Source: Schoenoplectus triqueter (Eukaryota; Streptophyta; Magnoliopsida; Poales; Cyperaceae). From it: 64,000 nt of DNA. The stretch spans positions 1 to 64,000 of the forward strand of contig CAXKVV010000187.1 in the NCBI GenBank assembly GCA_964058805.1. The letters run 5' to 3'. The position numbers and the translations under genes are program-made. Below the pieces are notes generated by a model, which saw only the letters and a program-made list of their open reading frames with translations, did not search any database and was not told where the DNA came from. Of this stretch, positions 12,277 to 22,864 are shown piece after piece; position 1 is the first letter of the stretch; each line of letters starts with the position of its first letter.

Positions 12277-14126
12277 TCACTGCGGCACGTAGTAGTATGC
12301 ACCAAGCTGGTCAGGGGTAGGGACAGAGGCGGCGGCAGCAGCAGCAGCCATGTGGGCCCTGGGTGTCAGTCCCTCCTCCTTTCCCTCCTCTCTTGGCACA
12401 ATGTCAACCAGGAAGTCGAAAACGTCAGTACGAGAAATTGCTGCAGCAATATCACTCTTCTGGAGAGTGCGGCGCTTGTTCTCTTCAGCATGCGCCCAGC
12501 CACGGTGCGTAAGCTCCAGTATGAACATCTCGCATGCACGAGCAAAAACCACTGGTGCCTCAGCTGCGATCATGCGGACGTCCTCATCAGCCTATTTAAC
12601 ACAAAACAACAAACACTATTACACATCATGAACTCATGATAAATCTAAGGTCTGTGTAAGTGCTAGAGCAGTGTTGGCAAAATATGATCTTTTTACTACT
12701 GTTCAAAAATATACACTCTTATTATAATATACTTCCAAACAAAGCAACAATTATTGTACTTGTAATTAGCAGTAAAAAAAACACCAATTTACTTAGAATT
12801 GTGAAGCAAAATACTCATTTTTGTATCAATTTACTCATTCCTGTACTGTATCATAATATACTTAGTAGAAGAAACAGCCTTTCACAACACACAGCTGGAA
12901 CCGGACGAAATACCTTTCAACCTTCAGAATGGTGTGACAATAAAAGGTAACCTCTAAATGTAGCCAAATTGCTACTGATACTGATAACATCACCTTTTTT
13001 TCTTTAGCAGGCAAACCTGGCATTCTAAAGTGTTTCAAATGACAAGACACTTAGCAGCTTGCAGTTGGCACCAAACAAAATACCCTTCAAACTTTAAAAT
13101 TGTGTGATACAGATGATACCATTTATAGTTGACAATTTCATCCTGATCCTAACAATGGTCATTACTTATGGTTGAAATTGTCCTGATTCTAACAATTGTC
13201 ATTACTTATAGTTACAATTCTGCTTGATCCTAATAACTGTCACCTTCTTTTTGTTGAGAATATAACTATTCTAAATTATTTACAAATTAAACAATATCTA
13301 GTAGCTGCAACCAGTATGACAACAAAGCTACAAAAAAAGGAGATGCACATCAATAAAAATCCCAAGCCAAGAGCAGTCAACAGTTGCAATTGTGTGATAA
13401 AAGAAGTATTTATTATAGTACGCAACTTTCTCAGATTGACTGATCCCAACAACTGTCCTTCTATAATTTCTGGCAACATACCCTCATTCTATACAACTAA
13501 CCAGCATTTAATAATCAACACTGAATAAATACCCATCAACAATTAGAGGTATGTGATCGAAAATGTATCTGCAGTAGGCAGTAGGCAAAAAAACTTACTT
13601 ATAATACTAACAAATTACCTTTATTGTTTTTACTTTCACGTACTTATTTATAAAGTCAAATTGAACCAAGTCAAGACAGAAAATTCTTTGTGGGCTCAGG
13701 AAGTCTCTGCAAACAAGTGAAGAGACTTTCCAGAGTAGCTAGCATGACAAACTTAACTAATTTCTTATTAGACATAACCACTGCGCTAATTTAAGGATGC
13801 AATTAGGAAAAAGAAAAGAAAAGGAAAACAATTCCGTAGAAAAAACGAACCTTCATGATCTTTTTAATGCGAGCAAGGGGGAGATTGTGATTCTTGAAAT
13901 CGGCGACTTGCTCGATCTCACGGTATTGGTCAGCCCAGAAGAGCTGGAGCTGTTGATTGGGCTGAGCTGGCTGATGAGCTGGCGGGAGGTGAGGTTGGGG
14001 AGGATAGAGGTGTGCGTAGGGAGCAAACGGCGCAGCAGCGGCGGCGGCGGGGTAGGCTAGAACCGGAGGAGGCCCGGTGGGGGAGGGGATGGCGGTGGAA
14101 GCCGAGTTCTGGTTCTTCTGCTCCAT
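12277..14126 (-). CDS. NF-YC: NF-YC, nuclear transcription factor Y subunit C
   Basis: Two exons, 14126-13851 (92 codons) and 12591-12277 (104 residues plus stop), are joined by a 1,259-bp GT-AG intron, giving 196 residues. The histone-fold domain starts near residue 83 with [11 protein letters not shown] and continues [41 protein letters not shown] and [11 protein letters not shown], the signature of NF-YC. NF-YC pairs with NF-YB through this fold; the dimer recruits NF-YA or CCT proteins to CCAAT promoters in the nucleus. The N-terminal part is rich in Pro, Ala and Gln, with an Ala run (AAAAAA) and [18 protein letters not shown] just before the fold. The C-terminal tail has another Ala run and ends GAYYYVPQ. 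The intron falls inside the histone fold, between IKKIMK and ADEDV. The start chosen is the first ATG after a leader with telo-box and GA repeats. Confidence 0.95.
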
Positions 14127-14222
14127 CGGATGCTAGGGTTAGGGTTTCAGAGAGAGAGAGAGCGCGATAGGAGTGATGGTGACTTGGTTAATTGGTCTCG
14201 TCGAGTGAGAGAGAGAGAGAAG
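14127..14222 (-). promoter_or_regulatory. NF-YC leader with telo-box and GA/CT repeats
   Basis: Immediately upstream of the NF-YC start, the minus strand has GAAACCCTAACCCTAGC (14133-14149), a telo-box type motif. It is flanked by CT/GA runs at 14150-14162 and 14207-14222. Telo-boxes near transcription starts are common in plant housekeeping genes. The function here is inferred from position. Confidence 0.6.
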
Positions 14223-14397
14223 AGGGAGGAAGAGGAGGTGGGTTTAATGAGGCGAAGGTGAGAAAAAGGAAAGAGAGGAGGTAATAAAACTGAGGCGTCG
14301 GAATTTAATTGGGGGGGTTTTCTCGCTTTCCGGGGCTTCAATTCAATTTTGATGATGACGGCAACTCAAAACAGTCAAAGCCATTGTTGGTTTGGCT

Positions 14398-15302
14398 AGA
14401 GTTATGCAAACGGTCCAGCCCGATCCAGTCCGGGTCTAATCCGGTCAGATTACGGATCGACACCGTTTATGGTTCACGATTCATCACAGAGACGAATTTA
14501 GACGGACCAAGTTCAGAAAAATTCAATCCGATCCATCGTTGATCCTTGAGGGTCAGATCCCACGGGTCGCAAAAAATTAAAAAAATTCTAGAAAATTCTA
14601 AAAAATTATAAAATTTGAATGAATAAAGTTGATTATAAGATTATAAAATTATCATTGAGAGAGTTGATTCTTTTAAAATAGATCTTTTAAAACAGATGAA
14701 GAAATTATTTTCGGCATGAACCGTTATAACGTCTTAGAAAGCATAGTTGTTGGATCTGATTGAGGTAAAACATTATAACGATTTGACCAACTGTTGCAAC
14801 AGTTACTTAACCGTTATACAACGATTCGCTCTGGTTGTTTGAGAATTTTTTTTGCCTTAGAATATTTTTGAGTATTGAGATGAATCGTTATAACGGTCTC
14901 TGAACCGTTATAATGGTTTGTTGGGCAGAAAAAATTTTCTTTGTTGTTTAAGTTTAATTTATCTTAATCAATTCAACTCAGTTTGAATCTAATTAAATCT
15001 AAGTCTAATACAGTCTTGATTAAACTCTTATATCTCATCATTAGTCTTGGTTCTTTCTTGGAGGGGGTCGGTCCGGGTTGGAAGGCCAGTCCGGACCGGG
15101 CCATGGGTTGGCACAGGTCGGGGTCTGGTCTGATCCGGTCCACGGATCCGCACGGACCGATTTTAGGTAGAAAGAGAACCGGATCACTCTTGGACTGGAC
15201 CAAGATAAAGGACGGGTTAGACATGGGTTTGGGTTTGGTCCGGACCGTGGGCACGGGTTGTTCCGGGACGGATTGGACCGGGCGGGTTTTTTTAAAACTC
15301 TA
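14398..15302. mobile_element. hAT-like non-autonomous DNA element
   Basis: An 8-bp direct repeat GTTTGGCT flanks the unit at 14390-14397 and 15303-15310. The inner ends are inverted: AGAGTTATGCAAACGGTCC on the left, and the reverse complement of the right end reads AGAGTTTTAAAAAAACCCGCC. Both ends are rich in GGTCC/CCGG words, while the middle is AT-rich with clustered AACCGTTATAA palindromes. 8-bp TSDs and TIRs of this type are hAT features. It encodes no transposase. The exact border is ambiguous by one or two bases because the TSD and the TIR share a CTAG. Confidence 0.65.
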
Positions 15303-16099
15303 GTTTGGCTCAAGGCAATTTTACGAATCTATCCTTGCTAAAATTGTTATGATGAATTGATACAAAGTACTAAATGAGCAAATGTAAAAACTGCCAATCA
15401 AATTAAATTTGATCCGTGGGACATAGAAACACCCCTTCTCGAATAAAATTAACTTCAATTGACAATAAAAAAATTATGCACGATACAATCCACACGGGAG
15501 TATAGTCGAACTTTTGTGAAATCTAATTAAATACACTTTTTAAGATATATGAACAAGAAAAATACTGGTAATATTCAATGAACGGACAAAAAAGAAATTA
15601 CTGCTAATAAATTGAAAGGTAGTGGCAATATTTACGGTTTTTCTAAGGCAGAAAAATACTGGTAATAATGCATTGAAAATTTACAATATTTATTAGTATG
15701 AATCTAATTAAATGCTCTTTTTTTAAATACACTGTTATATATATATTTACTTGGCACTGTAGATAATATAAGACAACAATTATTGATTTGTTCTCACTTT
15801 CGAATTAGTGACATGAAGAAGTTCGTTTTTCTCTTTTATCTTGAAAATCAAGAACCAGCAAATACAAAAAAAAATGTGTTTAAACCATATATAGAAAAAA
15901 ATTACTGGCAATTTAATACCAGTTCACAAAATATAAATCGCACAGTTCACAAAATTTTTTAAACCTTTACAGTGTTAGACAATAAAAGTACATAGAAATG
16001 TACAATAATCTCTATAATATTGTACTGAACACCACAAATGCATTGAAGCTTCATGAAATATAGATTTCAATTTAATGATCTTAGAGAGTATAATAATGT
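15303..16099. other. AT-rich intergenic DNA
   Basis: No gene seen. The word AAAAATACTGGTAAT occurs twice (about 15558 and 15653) and a related form (AAAAATTACTGGCAAT) at about 15897. These may be fragments of one old repeat. Nothing else is recognisable. Confidence 0.5.
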
Positions 16100-16105
16100 A
16101 AAAAA
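16100..16105 (-). terminator. Polymerase III T-run terminator of tRNA-Asn
   Basis: On the minus strand the tRNA 3' end is followed directly by TTTTTT, the standard RNA polymerase III stop signal. Confidence 0.85.
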
Positions 16106-16129
16106 CGCTAGAAGGAGGGCTTGAACCTC

Positions 16130-16162
<33 letters not shown>

Positions 16163-16179
16163 AACTGAGCTATTCCAGC
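16106..16179 (-). tRNA. tRNA-Asn (anticodon GTT)
   Basis: The minus strand folds as a complete 74-nt cloverleaf: acceptor GCTGGAA pairs with TTCTAGC with discriminator G. The D arm is GCTCAGTTGGTTAGAGC, the anticodon stem TGTGG/CCACA with loop CTGTTAA gives anticodon GTT, and the T arm is GGAGGTTCAAGCCCTCC. There is no intron and no encoded CCA, as usual for plants. The A box (TAGCTCAGTTGG) and B box (GGTTCAAGCCC) are intact. A T6 terminator follows directly, and AT-rich TATA-like sequence precedes it. It looks functional. Confidence 0.96.
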
Positions 16180-17384
16180 AGCTATATGCTATATTATATT
16201 CTATACTACTAAATAAAACAAGCCTCTTTTTTTATTGGTCGGGCCAATAAATATTGGGCCGAATGCTCTATGCACGGTCATAATGTGCGTATGTGCGACC
16301 ATCAAGAACCGTTTAGTCCAAATAAATAAATGTATAATTTTAATTATGAATTGAAATGCATTGACAATTTATTAATTTCACATTTTAACATTTACCATCA
16401 ATACTGAGATATTGGCGTCTACAATTCCATGCCAATTCAATTGTTGTGCTGTTTTTCTTCTGGCAATCTCAGAATATTGATACATTTTTTCTGTGATGTA
16501 TTTCTCTTATCCTCTCTGTTTTTTATCCTCCTTGAAATGTTTCCAAGAGAGCCATTTATCGATTTTTTTTGGGTAGAAAGATCAAAGTCTAGCTCTCAAA
16601 TTTCACTTAACACCCATTTATGAACTTTAAACCAAGCTTTGAACATTAAGTTTCTTACTTGTTTGTGATGATTGTCAAGAACTATGAACAAAATTATTTC
16701 CATTATTCCACATGCTCATAAATAGTAAGTAAATCTATATCTGCATTTGCAACACTGATCAATCGGAGCCATTTAGGAAAAACATTAACTAAGAACTTGA
16801 TGCTACAATATATACGGGGAAACAAATCCCATCATATTAATGGTCTTTTTACATTTTAATTTGGCAACAAACTCGTACCATTTATAGTTGAGATTCCTTA
16901 CCTTTAATATTTATTAAGGATAGTACGCTAATGTTATGATCCTACTCCAATTTATTTAATATTAAATGCTTTATTGTTGTTGTATTCTTTGGAAAGAATG
17001 AAATAACATTGATATCAGATCCTTTATTTTTGTTTTATCATGTTCTTGCCATTAAATATTATTTCAATTGTCAACCAGCACTGCTATTAAAAAGTGTGTT
17101 TCAACAATTTTATATTGTGACTCTCAAGTTTTACCTTTTAATTTCCTCACTTTCACCAGAGTTGAGTTCTGCATGGACATGGTCAGATCTTTCAAGGATC
17201 TCTTTTATTACTAAATACATGAACTATAGAAGAGCCTTGACTAAGGTCAAATGAGCACGTCTGAATGTGATTCATAGGGGCCATTCAATTTAAATCGTAT
17301 GGTGAGATCTAACTATCAATACACTCATTTTGCGCTGTAATTTAAGGTGTTTTGTTGTAATTTAGGGTTCTAAAAAATGGATCG
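16180..17384. other. AT-rich intergenic DNA upstream of the gypsy element
   Basis: No gene or recognised transposon. Short open frames are present but have no family features. A small palindrome (TTGGTCGGGCCAATAAATATTGGGCC, split around 16235-16260) is the only visible structure. Confidence 0.5.
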
Positions 17385-17389
17385 AAGAT

Positions 17390-17696
17390 TGTCAGGAGAA
17401 GAAAATGCAGAATTCAATTATTTAACTGAATTAAACAATGGGAAGGACGAAGGGCAATTAGGGCAGGCCAGACGGGCAGAATTAATTAAAAGAAGAGTCG
17501 CTGAAGAAGGGACCCATTTTTTAAATAATTGCCCAGGCAATGGTCTCTGGCCAAGCTATGTTGATCTGCGTCGCTGATCAGTAAATGCTGACGTTTCTCA
17601 CGCTCGTTGATTAGACTAGGATTTTAATTTACTTAGCTCTCAAATTCTTGTTAATTGGTTAGCTAACACTCTCGAATTCAACTCTGGAGTGTTACA
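17390..17696 (+). repeat. Left LTR of gypsy element (internally deleted)
   Basis: 307 bp. It matches the right LTR at both ends, but lacks the roughly 130 bp that in the right LTR contain the TATA-like CCTATAAATAGG. The join is near 17634. Small substitutions elsewhere show age. Confidence 0.9.
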
Positions 17697-17698
17697 AG

Positions 17699-17710
17699 TG
17701 GTATCAGAGC
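17699..17710 (+). promoter_or_regulatory. Primer-binding site (initiator tRNA-Met)
   Basis: TGGTATCAGAGC lies two bases after the left LTR. It is complementary to the 3' end of plant initiator tRNA-Met, the usual primer for plant LTR elements. Confidence 0.9.
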
Positions 17711-17759
17711 ACTTCCGATTGTATCTGGGATAATTCTTGTTCTTTCAAGATTTACCAAT

Positions 17760-19069
17760 ATGGTTAAGCCATCCAAAGCCGCTACCGGTACCGGTAGTGA
17801 TGAACTGGTACTTGTTAGTTCAACTACCGAACCACAACTTACTTTCTTGACTAATCAGATTTCAGAATTGTATTTATGCTTTGATCAACGTTTTGCAACA
17901 CAAGACTAGAAATTTGAAGAATACGATCAACGGTTTGCCGCCTTACATGAATCGTATCAACATTCCAACGGTTTGATTGCTGAAATCTTGGCAAAGATGA
18001 ATAAACAAACATAAAATCAAAAGAGTCATTCTTTTTCATACCAATCTCCTCAGCCTTCTCAACTGGCTCAATCACCTTCCAATCCGAGACAACCACCACA
18101 ACGCACCAATAATTCTCGAAATTCTGAAGGAAAAGGTATGTGCCACCCAATTCTTGAAAATTCTGGTTCTATTAGAAAAGAGGAATGGAGGCAGGCAGAT
18201 TCATCTTCCAAATGGAATACTCCCTGTGCTGAACTCAATAAATTTGATGGTTCTGGTACTGTTGACTGGCTTGAGGATTGTGATTTTTATTTTGGTCTCT
18301 ATAACACAGCTGAACAATTCAAAGTCAAAACAATTGTACCATACCTAATAGGTGATGCTAAGGAATGGTACAGGTATTTCAAAATGAATAATCATGATCC
18401 ACCTTAGGTAAATTTTAAGGAAGAATTATTAGATCGTTTTGAAGACGATTCATCTGATCCTGTCAATGATTTTAAACGCATTCACCAAACCACTCGAGTT
18501 GATGAATTTGCAAAAAAAAATATGAAAGGATTAAAGCCCGGATATTGGCCAAATGTTATACAACTGAGGAATTTTATTTATTAGGGTTTCTTAGTGGTCT
18601 AAAGGAAGAAATTACAGATGCAGTAATCTTATATGAACCAACTACACTTAAACGATCCATTAAAATAGCTAAGAAGGTAGAGAAGTCACTTGACAGTCAA
18701 ACAAGGGTTCTTAAACTAATTGTTAAAACATCAGTTTTTACATCAACTAAATTTAATAAGGAACTTGATAAACTACTCTCTACTCCACCTCCATCAATTA
18801 ATGAAACATTAAATTTTAAGAATCTCACCATGGATCAGAAAAGATCCTTGGGTTTATGTTTCAAGTGTGGAGCCAAGTATCACCAAGGCCATAAATGTAA
18901 AATTCAGGGCCTCCATGTGTTGGATGGTGATGAATTGAGTGAAATTGATAGTGACACAGATGAGCTAGCTACATACAATTCCCCACCATGTGAACCGAAA
19001 TCTAATATGGGCACAATTACTCTTTGTGCTTCTCAATCAATGTCTAACCATAGAACTATTAAGTTATAA
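17760..19069 (+). pseudogene. gypsy gag (degenerate)
   Basis: An ATG at 17760 opens MVKPSKAATGTGSDELVLV, but a stop follows at about 17908. Later frames show the retrotransposon gag domain (FDGSGTVDWLEDCDFYF and IGDAKEWYRYF, 18240-18390). A CX2CX4HX4C zinc knuckle (CFKCGAKYHQGHKC) lies near 18858-18900. An acidic stretch follows. At least one stop and two frame changes break it. Confidence 0.82.
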
Positions 19070-22000
19070 GGGCAAATTAGGAATATATCTTTAATGATGA
19101 TGCTTGATAGTGGTAGTACTCATTTTTTTTTCTTAATCCTACAATAGTTCACAATCTATCTCTACCTACTATTGAGTGTCCAATACTCAAGGTATCTACT
19201 GGTACTGTTCTGACCACTTCTGCTATGTGTGCTGATCTTGCATTTACCATTCAAGGTCATGTCTTTAATGCTGATTTGAGGGTACTCCATGTACGAAGAT
19301 ATGACTTAATTTTTAGGATTTATTGGTTATCTCTTAACATGCCTATGAATATAAATTGGAAAACTGGTGTTATCAAGTTACTGTTACATGGTAAAAATGT
19401 CACTCTCCATTCTCAACCAGTATTCATTGATATTTAGATAACTGAACCAATTGTTAACCTACCAAGAGAACAAAATAATAGTTCTCAAATTTATCTTGCT
19501 AGTTCATTTTGTGTACAAGAGTCTAAGGCCAGTATTATTGAACTTCCCTCTCAGGTCCAGTCTATTCTCTCTAAATTCTCTTCTATTTTTGTTGAATCAA
19601 ATTCACTTCCTCCATCAAGGGCAGGTGATCATAGATTCAACATTTTATCAAATAGTCAACCTTTTAATTTAAGGCCATACAAGTTTTCATATGCTTAAAA
19701 ATTAGAAATTGAGAAAATAGTTGAAGATCTGCTGATACATAACTTCATTCAGTCTTCTATGAGTCCTTTTACGTCACCTGTATTATTGGTTAAGAAAAAA
19801 GATGGGACATGGCGTATGTGTGTGGATTATAAAAAATTTAATGATCAAACAATAAAAAATAAATTTTCTATACCCATAATTGATGCCTATAATTGATGAT
19901 TTGCTTGATAAATTACATGGAGCTACCTATTTTTCCAGGATTGACTTGCAGTTTAGTTACCATCAAATACGCATGCATGAAGATGACATCCATTTAACTG
20001 TCTTTAGAACACACCATGGTCTTTTTGAGTTAAAAGTCATGCCATTTGGCTTGACAAATGCACCAGCTACATTCAAATCACTTATGAATACCGTTTTTAA
20101 ATCTTATCTTAGGAAATTTATTTTAATTTTTTTATGATATTCTAATTTATAGCAAGGATTTTGATTCACATCTTGAGCATTTAACTCTTGCTCTACAATT
20201 GCTTTTTCATAATCAATGATAAAATATCTAAGTGTTCATTTGTAAGTACCCATATTGATTACCTTGGTCATGTCACATAATTTCCAAAGATGGTGTTGTA
20301 ACTAATCCAAGCAAAATTGATGCAATGATTAATTGGCCTAAACTAAAAACTATCAAAGTACTTAGAGGGTTTCTTGGACTTACAGGATATTACAGAAAAT
20401 TCATTAAAAAATATGGAATGATTAGTAGGCCTCTCACTAATTTTTTACGCAAAAATTCCTTTTCCTGGTCTGCGGAAGTACAAACAGCTTTTGAACAGCT
20501 GAAAATAGCAATGACCAATGCCCCTGTATTAGTATTACCAGATTTTTCAAAAAGTTTTGTAGTGGAGACTGATGCTTGTCAAGAGAGGATTATGGCAGTT
20601 TTGATGCAAGAAAAGAGACCAATTGTTTTTTTTCAACCAAAAACTTAGGGTTAAAAACCAAGGTCTTTCCACATATGAAAAGAAGCTATTGGCTCTTATC
20701 ACAGTAGTCAAAAAATGAAAACACTACTTAATAGGCCAGGAATTCATTATTAAGACTGATCAAATAAGCTTGAAACATTTGTTAGAATAGAAAATTAATA
20801 TTGCTCTACAGCATAGAGGCATGAACAAATTGTTGGGACTCAATTATTGTATTGAATATAAAAAAGGAATAGAAAATAAGGTAGTAGATGCTCTATCTCG
20901 TAGGGAGGGGTATAATGGTAATTTTTATCTTTACATGCCGATTTGTGTATTGTTTCTGAATTAATTCCTAGATGGGTCAGTGTCATTCAGCAAAGTTATT
21001 TTAATGATCCTTGGATTTCCTCCTTACAAGCTAAATTACAATCTACTGATTCAACATCTATCCATCTCACATTACATCAAGGGATTGTCAGATACAAAGG
21101 TCGGATCTGTGTGGGAATTCTCACAACTGGCGCCAATCAGTTTTGAATGAAATCCATGACTCAGCTCAGGGTGGACACTCAGACCTTGATGTTACTTATC
21201 ATCGCCTGAAGCACCTATTTTACTAGCCAAAAATAAAGGAGGAGGTTATCCAATATGTTAGATCAGGCCCCAACTGCCAAATGGTGAAGCTTGAGCATGT
21301 ATCAACTCCTGGGTTACTCCAACCTCTTCCAATTCCAACAGAGGCCTAGACTAGCATTGGAATGGACTTCATTATAGTATTACCTAAATCGGAGGGCAAA
21401 GAGGTAATAATGGTTGTGGTTGATCGCCTCACTAAGTTTGCCCATTTTCAGCCACTGTCTCACCCCTATATAGTCATTGATGTAGCCAAGGCTTTTTGTG
21501 ATAACATTTACAAACTTTATGGTCTTCCAACCTCAATTATTTCTGATCGTGACCCAGTGTTCACCAGTAATTTTTAGCACGAGATGATGAAGCTACTTGG
21601 CATTAATTCGAACATGTCAATAGCTTACCATCCCTAAATTGATGGTCAGACAAAACGAATTAATCAGTGTCTCAAGAACTATCTCCGATGTATGATGTTG
21701 GATCAACCCAAAAAATGGACTAAATGGTTACCTCTGACTCAATTTTGGTACAACAGTAATTTTCACCGGTCGTTACAGACATCGCCTTTCCAAGCTTTAT
21801 TTGGCTATCTTCCACCTGATCCTTCTTTGGGTCATCCACCTAGAAGTTCCATTGAAGCTGTTGTTTCATTTTTTTTAGGGAACGACACCGCTCTCTGACT
21901 CAATTGCGCGAAAACCTGTCTAAAGCTCAACACCGGATGAAAAAATTAGCTGAACAACATCGCTCAGAAAGGCAATTCTCTACGGGCGATTGGGTTTACT

Positions 22001-22410
22001 TAAAATTGCAACCATATCATCAAATATCAATCTATAAAGGTCATAATCAGAAACTTGCTCCACGCTATTATGGTTCTTTTGAAATAGAACAGTGTATCGG
22101 TATCGTGGCTTATCGACTGTGATTACCGCCTGGCTCAGCAATACACCCAGTTATTCATGTCTCCCAGCTTAAGAAATATATCAAACGTGGTACACTTATT
22201 TCTCCTCGGCTTCCTCTTTCAAGTCCATAAGGATTATTCAAAATCTTGTACATTATGGGCAGACGTGCGATTAAGTGGAACAATGAGACAATTCCCCAAC
22301 TCTTGGTTAAATGGAGTAACCTCTCTGAAGCAGACGCTTCTTGGGAAGACTATGACTTCCTTAAGCAACAATTTCCGACAGCAATTCTTGAGGACAAGAA
22401 TTTCTTTGAG
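19070..22410 (+). pseudogene. gypsy pol with C-terminal chromodomain (degenerate)
   Basis: Pieces in order: aspartic protease core MMLDSGSTH (about 19096-19122); reverse transcriptase with [27 protein letters not shown] and [12 protein letters not shown] (19790-20110); RNase H with [15 protein letters not shown] (about 20560-20610); the integrase core with MDFIIVLPKS, VVDRLTKFAHF and YGLPTSIISDRD (21360-21580); and a chromodomain-like end IKWNNETIPQLLVKWSNL with SWEDYDFLK (22270-22360). The RT active-site region near 20125 is shifted so that the usual YVDD is not readable. A short tandem copy of ATAATTGATG near 19876-19900 causes one shift. There are many stops; no product is expected. Confidence 0.85.
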
Positions 22411-22420
22411 GAGGGAGCAA
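22409..22420 (+). promoter_or_regulatory. Polypurine tract of gypsy element
   Basis: GAGGAGGGAGCA(A) lies immediately before the right LTR, in the position and composition of the plus-strand primer. Confidence 0.75.
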
Positions 22421-22859
22421 TGTCAGGAGAAGGAAATGCAGAATTCAGTTATTTAACTGAATTAAACAATGGGAAGGACGAAGGGCGGCAAGGGCAGGCC
22501 AGACGGACAAAATTAATTAAAAGAAGAGTCGCTGAAGAAGGGACCCACTTTTTAAATAATTGCCCAAGCAATGGTCTCCAGCCGAGCTATGTTGATCTGT
22601 GTCGCTGATCAGTAAATGCTGACATTTCTCACGCTCGTTGATTAGACTAAGATTTTAATTAATTTACTTAAATCTTCTTGTATGATTTCGCCTATAAATA
22701 GGCCATAGTTGTAACCAATTGAATCAAGAAATTATTGAATGAAATTAGTCAATTGAGTTTATCTCACTTCTGTTCCGCTAAACTTCTGTTTCTCTCTTTT
22801 AATCCAATTCTTGTTAATTGGTTAGCTAACACTCTCAAATTCAACTCTCGAGTGTTGCA
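22421..22859 (+). repeat. Right LTR of gypsy element
   Basis: 439 bp, TG...CA termini, with a TATA-like CCTATAAATAGG at about 22691. It retains the segment missing from the left LTR and is followed by TSD AAGAT. Confidence 0.92.
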
Positions 22860-22864
22860 AAGAT

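Larger units (their letters stand above)
17390..22859 (+). mobile_element. Ty3/gypsy LTR retrotransposon (chromovirus type), decayed
   Basis: Two related LTRs (17390-17696 and 22421-22859) both begin TGTCAGGAGAAG and end in CA, and are flanked by a perfect 5-bp TSD AAGAT at 17385-17389 and 22860-22864. A primer-binding site, a polypurine tract and gag-pol remnants lie in the expected order (gag, protease, RT, RNase H, integrase, chromodomain), which defines Ty3/gypsy. The left LTR is about 130 bp shorter than the right. Stops and frameshifts interrupt every domain. It is an old insertion. Confidence 0.93.

Noticed and set aside
14973..15313. Overlapping open frames of about 90-106 residues on both strands, rich in Pro, Arg and Gly
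   Set aside because: They arise from repeated GGTCC/CCGG words in the ends of a hAT-like element and have no protein-family features.
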